Shown piece by piece: positions 22,931 to 32,028 of a stretch of 36,903 nt of DNA; within the stretch, counting starts at the first letter, position 1; each line of letters begins with the position of its first letter. This DNA comes from Prevotella sp. (GTDB lineage Bacteria; Bacteroidota; Bacteroidia; Bacteroidales; Bacteroidaceae), in assembly GCA_022764085.1 (NCBI GenBank), contig JALERP010000174.1, positions 1-36,903 of the forward strand. Direction: 5' to 3'. The position numbers were made by a program, and so were the translations under genes. The notes under the pieces are model-generated. The model was not told where the DNA came from. It saw only the letters and a program-made list of their open reading frames with translations, and ran no database searches.

Positions 22931-25900
22931 TTAAACAATTCCCCTTCCGTGGCAGTTCTTGAATTTCTTGCCGCTGCCACATGGACATGGGTCGTTGCGT
23001 CCGGGAAGCTTGTCCTTCATGATGGGAGCACGCCTCTGCTGATCGCGTGTATCTTGCGCGGCAGCTGCAGCCTGGTTGGGATCGCTGAGCTCTTCCTCGT
23101 TGAGGTCGCGCTTTGTCTCGGTATATTCTGGCTTCTTGTTCTGCTGGGGCATTTCCTGTGGAGCTTCCTGCGGAGCCTGTTGCAGTTCTGGTATGCCGCT
23201 GCGCATGAGAATGCTGACGATACGGTTGTTCATGTTGTCAACCATGGAGTCAAACAGTTTAACGCTCTCCAGTTTGAAGATGAGCAGTGGGTCTTTCTGC
23301 TCGTATGAGGCGTTCTGCACACTGTGCTTCAGCTCGTCGAGTTCGCGGAGGTTTTCCTTCCAACATTCGTCGATGATGTGCAGCAGAATCATCTTCTCAT
23401 ACTGCTTTACGATAGACTTGCACTCTGAATCGTATGCCTCCTTGAGGTTGCAGGGGATGTTGTACATGCGGCGTCCGTCGGTGATGGGCACCATGATGCG
23501 CTCAAAGCGGTCGCCCTGGTTTTCATATACCTGACGTATGATGGGCATGGCAAGAGATTGAATGCGGTCAGTCTTGCGCTTGAAGGCTGCCATAGCCTGC
23601 TGGAAAGAGCTTTCGGCAAGGTCTTCGTGCTTCTCGTCAACAAACTGGTCGTAGGTGAATGGCACCTCGATACCGAAGATGCGGATGAAGCCTTCCTTGC
23701 ATCCCTCATAATCGTTGTTCTCGATGATGTTGACAACGCGGTCCCAGATGGTGTTGGAGATGTCCATACCTATGCGCTCACCCATAAGGGCGTGGCGACG
23801 CTTCTCATATACCACGGTACGCTGCTTGTTCATCACGTCGTCGTATTCTAGCAGGCGTTTACGGATACCGAAGTTGTTCTCCTCAACTTTCTTTTGTGCA
23901 CGCTCGATGCTCTTTGAAATCATCGGACTTTCGATTCTCTCGCCTTCCTTGAATCCAAAGCGGTCCATAACGCTTGCTATACGCTCGGAAGCGAAGAGGC
24001 GCATCAGCTTGTCCTCGAGTGAAACGTAGAATACTGATGAACCGGGGTCGCCCTGACGTCCGGCACGTCCACGCAACTGACGGTCAACGCGTCGACTTTC
24101 GTGACGCTCCGTACCGATGATGGCAAGTCCTCCGGCAGCCTTTACCTCCGGCGAGAGCTTGATGTCGGTACCACGTCCTGCCATGTTGGTGGCTATGGTC
24201 ACTGCACCCAAGCCGTTGGTGCTCTGACCTGCGAGTGCTACGATGTCAGCCTCCTTCTGGTGGAGCTTGGCATTAAGTACTTGGTGAGGTATCTTTCTCA
24301 TATTGAGCATCTTTGACAGAAGCTCCGATATTTCAACAGAAGTGGTACCCACAAGCGTCGGGCGTCCGCTTTCGCGCATCTGCTGTATCTCGTCGATAAC
24401 GGCGTTGTATTTCTCGCGTGCAGTCTTATATACACGGTCATCCATATCCTTACGTGCGATGGGGCGGTTGGTGGGAATCTCAACAACGTCGAGTTTGTAG
24501 ATGTCCCAGAACTCGCCGGCTTCGGTGGATGCGGTACCGGTCATACCTGCCAGTTTGTGATACATACGGAAGTAGTTCTGCAGGGTGATAGTGGCAAAGG
24601 TTTGTGTTGCGGCTTCCACCCTCACATGCTCCTTAGCCTCCACGGCTTGATGAAGTCCGTCGCTCCAGCGGCGTCCTTCCATGATACGTCCTGTCTGCTC
24701 ATCCACAATCTTCACCTCGCCGTCGATAACGACATATTCGTCATCCTTGTTGAACATGGTGTATGCCTTGAGCAGCTGTTGCAGTGTATGCACACGCTCG
24801 CTCTGCACTGCATAATGGTTGAGCAGTGCGTCCTTCTTGTCGAGTCGGGCCTGGTCGTCGAGGTCTTCCAGTTCAAGGGCGGAGAGTTGTGACGCTATGT
24901 CAGGCAGTACGAAGAGTTCCTTGTCGTTCACCTGATTTGCAAGCCATTCCGTACCCTTGTCGGTGAGGTCGCAAGAGTTAAGTTTCTCGTCAACCACGAA
25001 ATACAGCGGTTTCACGCACTCAGGCATCTTGCGGTTGTTGTTTTCCATATAAATCTCCTCGGTCTTGAGCATACCTGCCTTGATGCCCTCCTCAGAAAGA
25101 TACTTGATAAGTGGCTTGTTCTTGGGTAGCGACTTGTGGGAGCGGTAGAGCGATAGGAAGCCCTCGTCGAGCAGCTTCTGGTCGTTCTTCTCCCTTCCCT
25201 CGGCGATTTTCTGCTTAGCTTCGGCGAGGAACTGTGTGGCGAGCTTACGCTGTGCCTCCACGAGTTTCTCCACGAGTGGCTGGTATTCCTCAAACATCTG
25301 GTCGTCGCCCTTTGGCACCGGACCAGAGATGATGAGCGGAGTACGGGCATCGTCGATAAGCACGGAGTCAACCTCATCGACGATGGCGTAGTTGTGTGAA
25401 CGCTGCACGAGGTCGTCGGGCGAGTTGGCCATATTGTCACGCAGGTAGTCGAAACCGAACTCATTGTTTGTACCGAACGTGATGTCCGCCTGATAAGCCT
25501 GGCGTCGGGCATGTGAGTTAGGTTGGTGCTTGTCGATGCAATCCACCGAGAGACCATGGAACATATATAGCGGTCCCATCCACTCGGAGTCGCGCTTTGC
25601 GAGGTAGTCGTTCACTGTAACCACATGCACACCGTTGCCGGTGAGCGCATTGAGGAATACCGGCAGGGTGGCAACGAGAGTCTTACCCTCACCGGTGGCC
25701 ATCTCGGCAATCTTTCCCTGATGCAGAACCACACCACCGAAGAGCTGCACGTCGTAATGTACCATTTCCCACTTGAGGTCGTTGCCTCCGGCTGTCCAGT
25801 GGTTGTGATAGATGGCCTTGTTGCCGTCGATGGTGATGAAGTCCTTGCGTGGGTCGCCAGCCAGTTCACGGTCGAAGTCGGTGGCAGTGACTACGGTGAC

Positions 25901-26275
25901 CTCATTGGTTGCGAATCTCTTTGCCGTCTCCTTGACGATGGCGAACACCTCAGGCATAGCCTCGTTGAGTTTCTCCTCAAAGATGTCGAGTATTTCCTTC
26001 TCGATTTTGTCAATCTGTGCGAAGATGTCGGCGCGCTCGTCGATGGGCGTGTCCTCTATCTTTGCCTTGAGTTCCTCAATCTGCTTGCGCTTGTCGGTGG
26101 CAGATTCCTGAATATGCTTTCTGATCTCCTGTGTCCTGGCACGGAGTTCGTCGTTGTCGAGCTTCTCGATTTGTGGAGAGATGGCTTTCACCTGCTCTAC
26201 GAAGGGCTGGATGAGCTTCATGTCCCTTGATGACTTGTCACCGAAAAGCGACTTTAAAAACTTTGTAAAATTCAT
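22931..26275 (-). CDS. secA: Protein translocase subunit SecA
   Basis: A 1114-residue ATPase that drives preproteins through SecYEG. Walker A MATGEGKT (about residue 195), DEAD-like [19 protein letters not shown] (about 300), [13 protein letters not shown] and [20 protein letters not shown] (helicase motif region), [19 protein letters not shown], and a C-terminal Zn-binding tail [20 protein letters not shown] for SecB/lipid contact. The extra length compared with about 900 residues in E. coli comes from insertions, including a charged one ([19 protein letters not shown]), and is normal in Bacteroidetes. Confidence 0.97.
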   Translation of the reverse strand: MNFTKFLKSLFGDKSSRDMKLIQPFVEQVKAISPQIEKLDNDELRARTQEIRKHIQESATDKRKQIEELKAKIEDTPIDERADIFAQIDKIEKEILDIFEEKLNEAMPEVFAIVKETAKRFATNEVTVVTATDFDRELAGDPRKDFITIDGNKAIYHNHWTAGGNDLKWEMVHYDVQLFGGVVLHQGKIAEMATGEGKTLVATLPVFLNALTGNGVHVVTVNDYLAKRDSEWMGPLYMFHGLSVDCIDKHQPNSHARRQAYQADITFGTNNEFGFDYLRDNMANSPDDLVQRSHNYAIVDEVDSVLIDDARTPLIISGPVPKGDDQMFEEYQPLVEKLVEAQRKLATQFLAEAKQKIAEGREKNDQKLLDEGFLSLYRSHKSLPKNKPLIKYLSEEGIKAGMLKTEEIYMENNNRKMPECVKPLYFVVDEKLNSCDLTDKGTEWLANQVNDKELFVLPDIASQLSALELEDLDDQARLDKKDALLNHYAVQSERVHTLQQLLKAYTMFNKDDEYVVIDGEVKIVDEQTGRIMEGRRWSDGLHQAVEAKEHVRVEAATQTFATITLQNYFRMYHKLAGMTGTASTEAGEFWDIYKLDVVEIPTNRPIARKDMDDRVYKTAREKYNAVIDEIQQMRESGRPTLVGTTSVEISELLSKMLNMRKIPHQVLNAKLHQKEADIVALAGQSTNGLGAVTIATNMAGRGTDIKLSPEVKAAGGLAIIGTERHESRRVDRQLRGRAGRQGDPGSSVFYVSLEDKLMRLFASERIASVMDRFGFKEGERIESPMISKSIERAQKKVEENNFGIRKRLLEYDDVMNKQRTVVYEKRRHALMGERIGMDISNTIWDRVVNIIENNDYEGCKEGFIRIFGIEVPFTYDQFVDEKHEDLAESSFQQAMAAFKRKTDRIQSLAMPIIRQVYENQGDRFERIMVPITDGRRMYNIPCNLKEAYDSECKSIVKQYEKMILLHIIDECWKENLRELDELKHSVQNASYEQKDPLLIFKLESVKLFDSMVDNMNNRIVSILMRSGIPELQQAPQEAPQEMPQQNKKPEYTETKRDLNEEELSDPNQAAAAAQDTRDQQRRAPIMKDKLPGRNDPCPCGSGKKFKNCHGRGIV

Positions 26276-26318
26276 ATGTTATATTCTTTTTTTGTTTCCT
26301 AAAATTTAAAAATCCGTG

Positions 26319-26326
26319 CAAAATTA
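26319..26326 (-). promoter_or_regulatory. -7 box for secA
   Basis: On the minus strand TAATTTTG runs from 26326 to 26319, followed by CAC. No good upstream TTTG is seen (TTTATG only). It lies 44 bases before the secA start. Confidence 0.55.
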
Positions 26327-26379
26327 CGAAAAATATTCCGTAATCGTGCATAAATCACTGATTATTTGCGTTTTTTTCT

Positions 26380-27954
26380 TCAAAACAATGGTTCTGAAGA
26401 GCAAGCATTGGGTGCACGGATGCGAATTGACTTGCTCAGGGTGGGGGCGATGCGGTCAACAGTGACGTTGTCGTCAATGCGTCCTGCCTTCACTCCACAG
26501 CCGAACATTATGATAGGAAACTGTATGTACGAGGCCCTCGAGAGCGTGTTCTCCATGTTGTCCTCGTTGAGTACGCGCCATCCCGGATTCACCTCCACAA
26601 TTATGTCTCCGCAACGTTCCTGTGAGAATCCGTTGCGTATTTTGTGGATGTTGGGATTTGTGTTTGACAATAGTTGTTGTCCGGTATATACGTTGCGTAT
26701 GCCTGCCACCATCGACAGGAACTCCTGCGCCCTCTGCGTGGCATCGGCAATGCTTATGCGCTTGTTTTCGAGTAACTGGTGGTTGAGGTATATCTGGTTG
26801 CCAAGATAGGTGTCAACATATCTTGCCTGTCCCCATAGCGCCCCGTAATACATGTTCAGCAGGTTGGCGGTGCGGTTTATATAGAAGATACCCGTTGGCA
26901 CCTTGTATTTCGTATAGTCGTTGCCTTCCTCGTCACTGTATCCGGTGCTGGTGATGACATACATCACTGTTTTCTGGCCAAGAATAAGTTCAATGCCGCT
27001 GATGAGGGCAGCTATCTGCTTGTCTAGCCTGACGTATGAGTCCTGCATCTCAAGCTGACATTCCGACAGGGTGCTATGGTCGAAATTGCCGGCATAATAG
27101 GTCAGGTTGAGCATATCGGTGATGCCGTCCTTGCCCATATCCGTGCTCTTGATGCAGTGTAGTGCCGTCTTGGTGACATTGTCGTTTACGAGTGCGCTTG
27201 CCTTGTACTCACGGTATCTTCGGTCGCTGTTGAACTTGTGTGAGAAGGTCGTCTGTGTGTTCTTCACCATAAAATAGGTGAAATTGCCCGTATAGTAATT
27301 GTCGGGAGTCCATTCCTTGCCGGCTATTTCCTTGAGAGCCGGATAGAGGCGGTTGTATTCACTTGCCCATTTGGGCAGTTCCTTGTCGTAATATGTCGAT
27401 GAGCACCATTCGCCGCTTTCGTCGTCAATCCATATAGCGGCGTCAGCTGCATGGCCTGCCGAAAGCACGGCTGCGTCGCGGGTGGGGGCGATGGAATATA
27501 CTATTGCCTTGCCTTGTGAATAAACCTTCAGTTCGTCGCCAATGGTGCTGGTGAGCACGTTCTTGGGTGATGAACCAGCTTCGGTGCCCAGGCCTTTGTA
27601 TTTGTTGTCGTCAACACAATAAACCGGTCGCAGTGTGTTACGGTCGAGCCATCGCTCTGCCACAATACTGTTATAATAAGGTGTAGCTCCAGTGAGGATT
27701 GCAGTTATTGCCGAAGCGCGGTCGATGGGTTGGAATGGGAATGACGCATTGGTATATACACGCCCTTCGGATAGAAGCCGCTTGAATCCGTAGCTGCCGT
27801 AGAGTGGGGAGAATGCCTCAAGATAGTCGGAGCGCAACTGGTCGATGGTGATGTTCACCACCAGGCGCGGCGCCGACTGTATCACTTGTGCCTCTATTCG
27901 GGCGGCATAAGCGAGTGCAACTATAAGTGTGAGTGAAATGTGTCTTTTATTCAT
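26380..27954 (-). CDS. Alkaline-phosphatase-superfamily (PafA-like) protein with degenerate metal site
   Basis: A 524-residue exported protein; the ATG at 27954 overlaps the DUF4105 stop (ATGA). Signal peptide about residues 1-22 (ISLTLIVALAYAARIEA). The fold is shown by NITIDQLRSDYL (first-Asp motif), AILTGATPYYNSI and DSYVRLDKQIAAL. The other expected sites look wrong: the T/GHAS nucleophile region reads PIDRASAITA, DxxGH reads as NFDHST, T-A-D-H-G reads TSTGYS, and the late His is in SRASYIQFPI. So it is probably not a working phosphatase. Alignment is by eye. Confidence 0.8.
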   Translation of the reverse strand: MNKRHISLTLIVALAYAARIEAQVIQSAPRLVVNITIDQLRSDYLEAFSPLYGSYGFKRLLSEGRVYTNASFPFQPIDRASAITAILTGATPYYNSIVAERWLDRNTLRPVYCVDDNKYKGLGTEAGSSPKNVLTSTIGDELKVYSQGKAIVYSIAPTRDAAVLSAGHAADAAIWIDDESGEWCSSTYYDKELPKWASEYNRLYPALKEIAGKEWTPDNYYTGNFTYFMVKNTQTTFSHKFNSDRRYREYKASALVNDNVTKTALHCIKSTDMGKDGITDMLNLTYYAGNFDHSTLSECQLEMQDSYVRLDKQIAALISGIELILGQKTVMYVITSTGYSDEEGNDYTKYKVPTGIFYINRTANLLNMYYGALWGQARYVDTYLGNQIYLNHQLLENKRISIADATQRAQEFLSMVAGIRNVYTGQQLLSNTNPNIHKIRNGFSQERCGDIIVEVNPGWRVLNEDNMENTLSRASYIQFPIIMFGCGVKAGRIDDNVTVDRIAPTLSKSIRIRAPNACSSEPLF

Positions 27955-29105
27955 CGCTTCAAGTGTATGATACATCTTGTGAGGAGGGCTATGCCTACAA
28001 ATATCATGCCCTCAGCATAGTTTTGGATACAAGCCCCGATAAAGAAGAGTACTATGAGTGATACGGATATTTTCCAGTACAGGTTGCTCTGCGGTTTTCG
28101 CCATAGCCTGTATATGAAGAACAGGGGAAGGGGGTTGAGCAGGAGCAACTGCAGGTTGGTGCTCGTGGTAGGATGGCGCGATAAGAACAGTGCAAGCATG
28201 AATATGCCCGCAATCCCGGTGAGGCTCATGAGAATAGTGTCCCACAAGCGGAAGACTCTCTTTCGGCGCAGTTCAATTGCCATCAGTGCCAATGACAGAG
28301 TGAGCAGAATAAGTGCGCACTCAGTGGGAGTGAGCGGAAACGGCTCTTCCACGATATTCACCCCGGGTTCTACTGCGCTCCGCGATAACGCCACTAACGG
28401 CCTGTATATGCCATCGCTCAAGATTTGTGCCCTTTCAAAGTCCATCATCAGATAGTCGGGCAGGAATTGTAGCTTACGTTCTCCAACCTTGATGTCGGCA
28501 GCCATTCCGAGGGCAATATCCACTCCGAAAGCCGCCCACGGGTATTTTGAGTTATACTGGTGAACCATCTCGCGGTAGGTTTGGTAGTTCTCGTTGTTTA
28601 CGTATTTTATCCTCCCGTTGATGCTCCTTTCCAGTATGTCGCGTGCCCTTGTGGTGCAGTTGTCATACAGGAAATTGTACCTGTATTCCCGGTTTTCGGG
28701 GCGATAGTTATCGATGAGGGCCTTGTATAGCGTCTTCTTTTCCTCGGTGGTGAGGTTGATGACCTGTTCTGTCACCTGGCTTCCCCTACGTCCGTATTCC
28801 TTAGCGAAGAGCGGGAAAGGATATACACCGAGTTCGTAGTCGGTCAGACCAAAGAGGAAACGTAGCGAGAAAAATGGCTTGTTGAAGTTGAACACGCCAT
28901 AGTTGAAGGCATAGTCCTCACCTGTGCGCAAATCGTGATAACGGAGGGCTGTATGGCCGTAAAGGCTGTAAACCTCGTTGCCCGGAGCGCACGTTAGCAA
29001 ACTGACTTCTATGGAGTCAGACTGCTGTGCAATGCTTAACTGGCTGACAATCAGTGTAAAAATACCGACGAATAGCCTTTTGTATGTATCTTTTATATTT
29101 TTCAC
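27951..29105 (-). CDS. DUF4105 (Lnb N-terminal periplasmic domain) membrane protein
   Basis: A 384-residue protein. Signal/anchor about residues 8-26 (RLFVGIFTLIVSQLSIA), periplasmic DUF4105 domain about 30-225 with YGHTALRYHD and FLYDNCTTRARDIL, which hold the conserved His and Cys of this papain-like family. Then five or so hydrophobic segments (about 255-380). DUF4105 proteins are thought to act on acyl or amide bonds in the envelope; some are Lnb-type lipoprotein N-acyltransferases, but identity here is not shown. Start is a GTG at 29105; no later start codon is in frame before the signal peptide. Confidence 0.85.
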   Translation of the reverse strand: MKNIKDTYKRLFVGIFTLIVSQLSIAQQSDSIEVSLLTCAPGNEVYSLYGHTALRYHDLRTGEDYAFNYGVFNFNKPFFSLRFLFGLTDYELGVYPFPLFAKEYGRRGSQVTEQVINLTTEEKKTLYKALIDNYRPENREYRYNFLYDNCTTRARDILERSINGRIKYVNNENYQTYREMVHQYNSKYPWAAFGVDIALGMAADIKVGERKLQFLPDYLMMDFERAQILSDGIYRPLVALSRSAVEPGVNIVEEPFPLTPTECALILLTLSLALMAIELRRKRVFRLWDTILMSLTGIAGIFMLALFLSRHPTTSTNLQLLLLNPLPLFFIYRLWRKPQSNLYWKISVSLIVLFFIGACIQNYAEGMIFVGIALLTRCIIHLKR

Positions 29106-29109
29106 GGTG

Positions 29110-29117
29110 CAAATTTA
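29110..29117 (-). promoter_or_regulatory. -7 box at the DUF4105 start
   Basis: TAAATTTG on the minus strand (29117 to 29110) is four bases from the GTG start codon. A start of transcription six or so bases downstream would give a leaderless mRNA. The box may be chance. Confidence 0.4.
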
Positions 29118-29162
29118 ATGTCTTTTTTTGGAAAAACATTCGATTATCTCGATTTTTTTCAA

Positions 29163-29170
29163 TAATTTTG
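29163..29170 (+). promoter_or_regulatory. -7 box for coaX
   Basis: TAATTTTG followed by CACCC, 26 bases before the coaX ATG at 29196. An exact TTTG at 29127-29130 is too far (32 bases). It rules against the TTG at 29181 as start. Confidence 0.6.
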
Positions 29171-29195
29171 CACCCTGAAATTGAATTTAATAGAA

Positions 29196-29939
29196 ATGAA
29201 CCTCATAATCGACGCAGGAAATACCTGCATAAAGTTGGTTGCTTTTGATGGCGACAGTCCTGTTGAGGTATGCACGGCGGACTACGACGAGCTTGAAAAG
29301 TTCACTCGTTTCCTCTCTGCTTACCCCTTCAACCGTGGCATCGTATCCACGGTGGTTGATATGCCCATTGTTATGGAGCGTGCCATCGACGCACTGCCGT
29401 TTGAGGTGGAAAGGCTTGTGCCGGGAGTCACACCGGTGCCTCTTTCTCTCAAGTATGCCACTCCCCACACACTTGGGGCTGACAGGTTGGCTGCCGCAGT
29501 GGGAGCATACATGAAGAGCGGTGGCACTGATGTGCTGGTGATTGACGTAGGAACATGCATCACCTACGACTTTGTCAATGCCAGTGGTGAGTATCTCGGT
29601 GGAAACATTTCGCCCGGGCCCAAACTGCGTCTGCTTGCGCTCAACGAGCACACGGCAAGACTTCCGCTCGTGAGCCGCCACGGCGATACGCCGGAGGTGG
29701 GATATTCCACCGAAACTGCCATCCGAAGTGGTGTGGTAAATGGTATAAGACGTGAAATTGAGGGCTACATAAGTGATTTTTTATTAAAATATCCGCGCCT
29801 TTTGGTTTATTTAACGGGCGGAGTGCATCTTGATTTGCACATTTCAGAAAAAATGCGCATCTTTGCAGACGATTTCATACTCAGCTATGGATTGAACAGC
29901 ATATTAGAGTATAAATATTTAGACAAACCATTAGGGTAA
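29196..29939 (+). CDS. coaX: Type III pantothenate kinase CoaX
   Basis: A 247-residue ASKHA-fold kinase that phosphorylates pantothenate, the first step from pantothenate to CoA. Motifs in order: IIDAGNTCIKLVAF (phosphate 1), GADRLAAAVGAY, VIDVGTCITYDFV (phosphate 2), YLGGNISPGPKL and VYLTGG (adenosine). The ATG at 29196 places the Asp-Gly-Asn-Thr motif close to the start, as usual; a TTG five codons upstream is less likely. Type III kinases have no feedback inhibition by CoA. It heads the envelope cluster that follows by 29 bases. Confidence 0.95.
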   Translation: MNLIIDAGNTCIKLVAFDGDSPVEVCTADYDELEKFTRFLSAYPFNRGIVSTVVDMPIVMERAIDALPFEVERLVPGVTPVPLSLKYATPHTLGADRLAAAVGAYMKSGGTDVLVIDVGTCITYDFVNASGEYLGGNISPGPKLRLLALNEHTARLPLVSRHGDTPEVGYSTETAIRSGVVNGIRREIEGYISDFLLKYPRLLVYLTGGVHLDLHISEKMRIFADDFILSYGLNSILEYKYLDKPLG

Positions 29940-29968
29940 AAGAATTAAAGTCGATATATATATAATTG

Positions 29969-31282
29969 ATGAAAAAGACAATAATAGGCGCACTTGTATG
30001 CGCAGCCGCATTGACAGCCAATGCACAAAGTGGAACAAACTCACCGTACAGCCAGTTCGGTCTCGGTGTGTTGTCCGACCGGTCACAGGGATTCAATCGT
30101 GGTATGAATGGATTGGGATTGGGATTGAGATTTTCAAACCAAGTCAACACGCTCAATCCTGCCTCGTATTCCGCAGTGGATTCGCTGACGATGATTTTCG
30201 ACGCGGGACTCTCGGGGCAGGTTACTAACTTCAAGGAGGTGAAGGACGACGGGACATATAAGAAAATCAATGCCAACAATTCTGACTTTGAATATGTGGT
30301 CGGCTCTTTCCGACTTATGCCGAAGCTGGGATTCAGTTTCGGTATTTTGCCGTTTACAAACATAGGATACAACTATAGCAGAGTGGGTGAAGTGAGTAAG
30401 GACTCTGAGGGGCAGCCCACATCGAAATCAACGGAGACACATAGCGGTTCCGGAGGAATACATGAGGCTTTTGTAGGAGCAGGATGGAATTTCTACAAAG
30501 GACTGTCGGTGGGTGCCAATATCGGATATCTTTGGGGCTCCTATGACAAGAGTGTGACGGTGGAGAACTCCGACGGATATGTTAATTCGGTGATGAGGAC
30601 ATATTCTGCAATAGTGAGAAGCTACAACATGGATTTTGGTGTTCAGTGGGAACACCGGTGGAGCAAGAATGATGTTACCGTGGTGGGACTGACATACGGG
30701 TTGGGACACAGCCTGAACAGCGACCCGGAACTTGTCACCGTAATCAGAAACCCCCAGACCGGAGTCGCTTCATACGACACAATCAGGGTGGCCGACGGAC
30801 TTCACATGCCTTCGTCCTTAGGATTGGGTGTCTCATGGACTCATAAGAACTCGCTCACCGTGGGCTTGGATTACACTCTGCAGAAATGGGGAAATTGTGA
30901 CATCCCGGAACTCAACGCCGTTACCGGCGAGTATGATAAGGTGGGAGGACTGCTCAAGGACCGCCACAAGCTGACCCTCGGCACGCAGTGGGTGCCAAAT
31001 CCCATGAGCCGAAAGTTTCTCAAGCGTGTAAACTATCGTTTCGGTGTGTCGTACAACACGCCTTATGTCAAGGTCAACGGCAAGGACGGACCTAAGGAGT
31101 ACAGTGTGAGTGCAGGTTTCGGTATTCCTATCGTCAACGCATGGAATAACCGGTCAATGCTGAATATCAGTGCACAATGGGTGAGGGCATCCGCCAAGGA
31201 TCTTATCACCGAGAATACTTTCAGGATCAACATTGGATTGACGTTCAACGAGCGTTGGTTCATGAAGTGGAAAGTTGAATAA
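29969..31282 (+). CDS. Outer-membrane beta-barrel protein
   Basis: A 437-residue protein with a signal peptide (residues 1-20, KTIIGALVCAAALTANA, cut before Gln), then a barrel with alternating strands and many Gly/Tyr (GTNSPYSQFGLGVLSDRSQG, GFSFGILPFTNIGYNY), ending NIGLTFNERWFMKWKVE. The N-terminal S-PYS-x-FGLG pattern is typical of barrels coded next to lptC in Bacteroidales. Start ATG at 29969 follows TATATATATA; the TTG three bases upstream is in frame but unlikely. A role in lipid or LPS handling is suggested by the neighbours only. Confidence 0.84.
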   Translation: MKKTIIGALVCAAALTANAQSGTNSPYSQFGLGVLSDRSQGFNRGMNGLGLGLRFSNQVNTLNPASYSAVDSLTMIFDAGLSGQVTNFKEVKDDGTYKKINANNSDFEYVVGSFRLMPKLGFSFGILPFTNIGYNYSRVGEVSKDSEGQPTSKSTETHSGSGGIHEAFVGAGWNFYKGLSVGANIGYLWGSYDKSVTVENSDGYVNSVMRTYSAIVRSYNMDFGVQWEHRWSKNDVTVVGLTYGLGHSLNSDPELVTVIRNPQTGVASYDTIRVADGLHMPSSLGLGVSWTHKNSLTVGLDYTLQKWGNCDIPELNAVTGEYDKVGGLLKDRHKLTLGTQWVPNPMSRKFLKRVNYRFGVSYNTPYVKVNGKDGPKEYSVSAGFGIPIVNAWNNRSMLNISAQWVRASAKDLITENTFRINIGLTFNERWFMKWKVE

Positions 31283-31365
31283 GTAGCTTCGAGAGATTAA
31301 TGAATTAAATTATCAAAGATATTTTGGCACGGTTTTCACTGTATAATATATATATATATAATAAG

Positions 31366-32028
31366 GTGGCAAAGGTGGGCGGTGTGCTGCTCTTCGGCCT
31401 GTTTTTCCTCATGGCGTCATGCTCTGAGGAGAAGGAGCATATAGCTCCGGCAATACACGACCGCGACTCGGTGTCGATGATGACTTCCTACGGTGTGAAT
31501 ACCCTGATATCCGATTCGGGCGTGATAAAATACCGCATAGTCACCGAGCGGTGGGATGTCAACACTGTAAGAAATCCGTCGCGATGGACTTTCATCTGCG
31601 GTATCTTTATGGAGCAGTTCGACGAGAAATTCCATATCAAGGGATATATCCAGGCCGATACGGCATGGTATTACGACCAGATAAAACTATGGGAACTGCG
31701 TGGCAGGGTAAGCCTGCGCAATGTCAATGGACTGAGATTCCAGAGCGAGGAACTTTTTTGGGACGGCATGACCCACGAACTCTATTCCAACAAGTATTCC
31801 AAGGTGATTACACCCGAGCGTACTCTTGAGGGCACATATTTCCGCAGCGACGAGAATATGCGCCATTATACCGTGAGCAACTCAAAGGGTTCGTTCATCA
31901 AGTCGGATATGGACAAGAAAGAGGAAACCACGCCCGCCACTCCTGCCGGCAAAGAAGCCACTCCCGCAGACACTATACAAAAAGAACAGCGACAGAAAGC
32001 AGTTCCTCAAAAAAAGAAAATACAATGA
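31366..32028 (+). CDS. lptC: LptC-like lipoprotein (LPS export periplasmic component)
   Basis: A 220-residue lipoprotein from a GTG at 31366, with signal VAKVGGVLLFGLFFLMASC ending in a lipobox. The body has LptC/OstA features: YRIVTERWDVN, FHIKGYIQADTAWYYDQ, LWELRGRVSLRNVNGLRFQS and EELFWD. LptC takes LPS from the LptB2FG pump and hands it to LptA. An in-frame TTG at 31324 would add 14 residues, but its stretch is a TATATA tract like the leaders of other genes here. C-terminal 40 residues are Lys/Glu/Pro-rich and disordered. The stop overlaps the next ATG. Confidence 0.85.
   Translation: MAKVGGVLLFGLFFLMASCSEEKEHIAPAIHDRDSVSMMTSYGVNTLISDSGVIKYRIVTERWDVNTVRNPSRWTFICGIFMEQFDEKFHIKGYIQADTAWYYDQIKLWELRGRVSLRNVNGLRFQSEELFWDGMTHELYSNKYSKVITPERTLEGTYFRSDENMRHYTVSNSKGSFIKSDMDKKEETTPATPAGKEATPADTIQKEQRQKAVPQKKKIQ

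Noticed and set aside
31325..31340. Sigma-54-like site (TTGGCACGGTTTTCACT)
   Set aside because: The TGGCAC half fits but the -12 TTGC element is missing; the spacing is also off.
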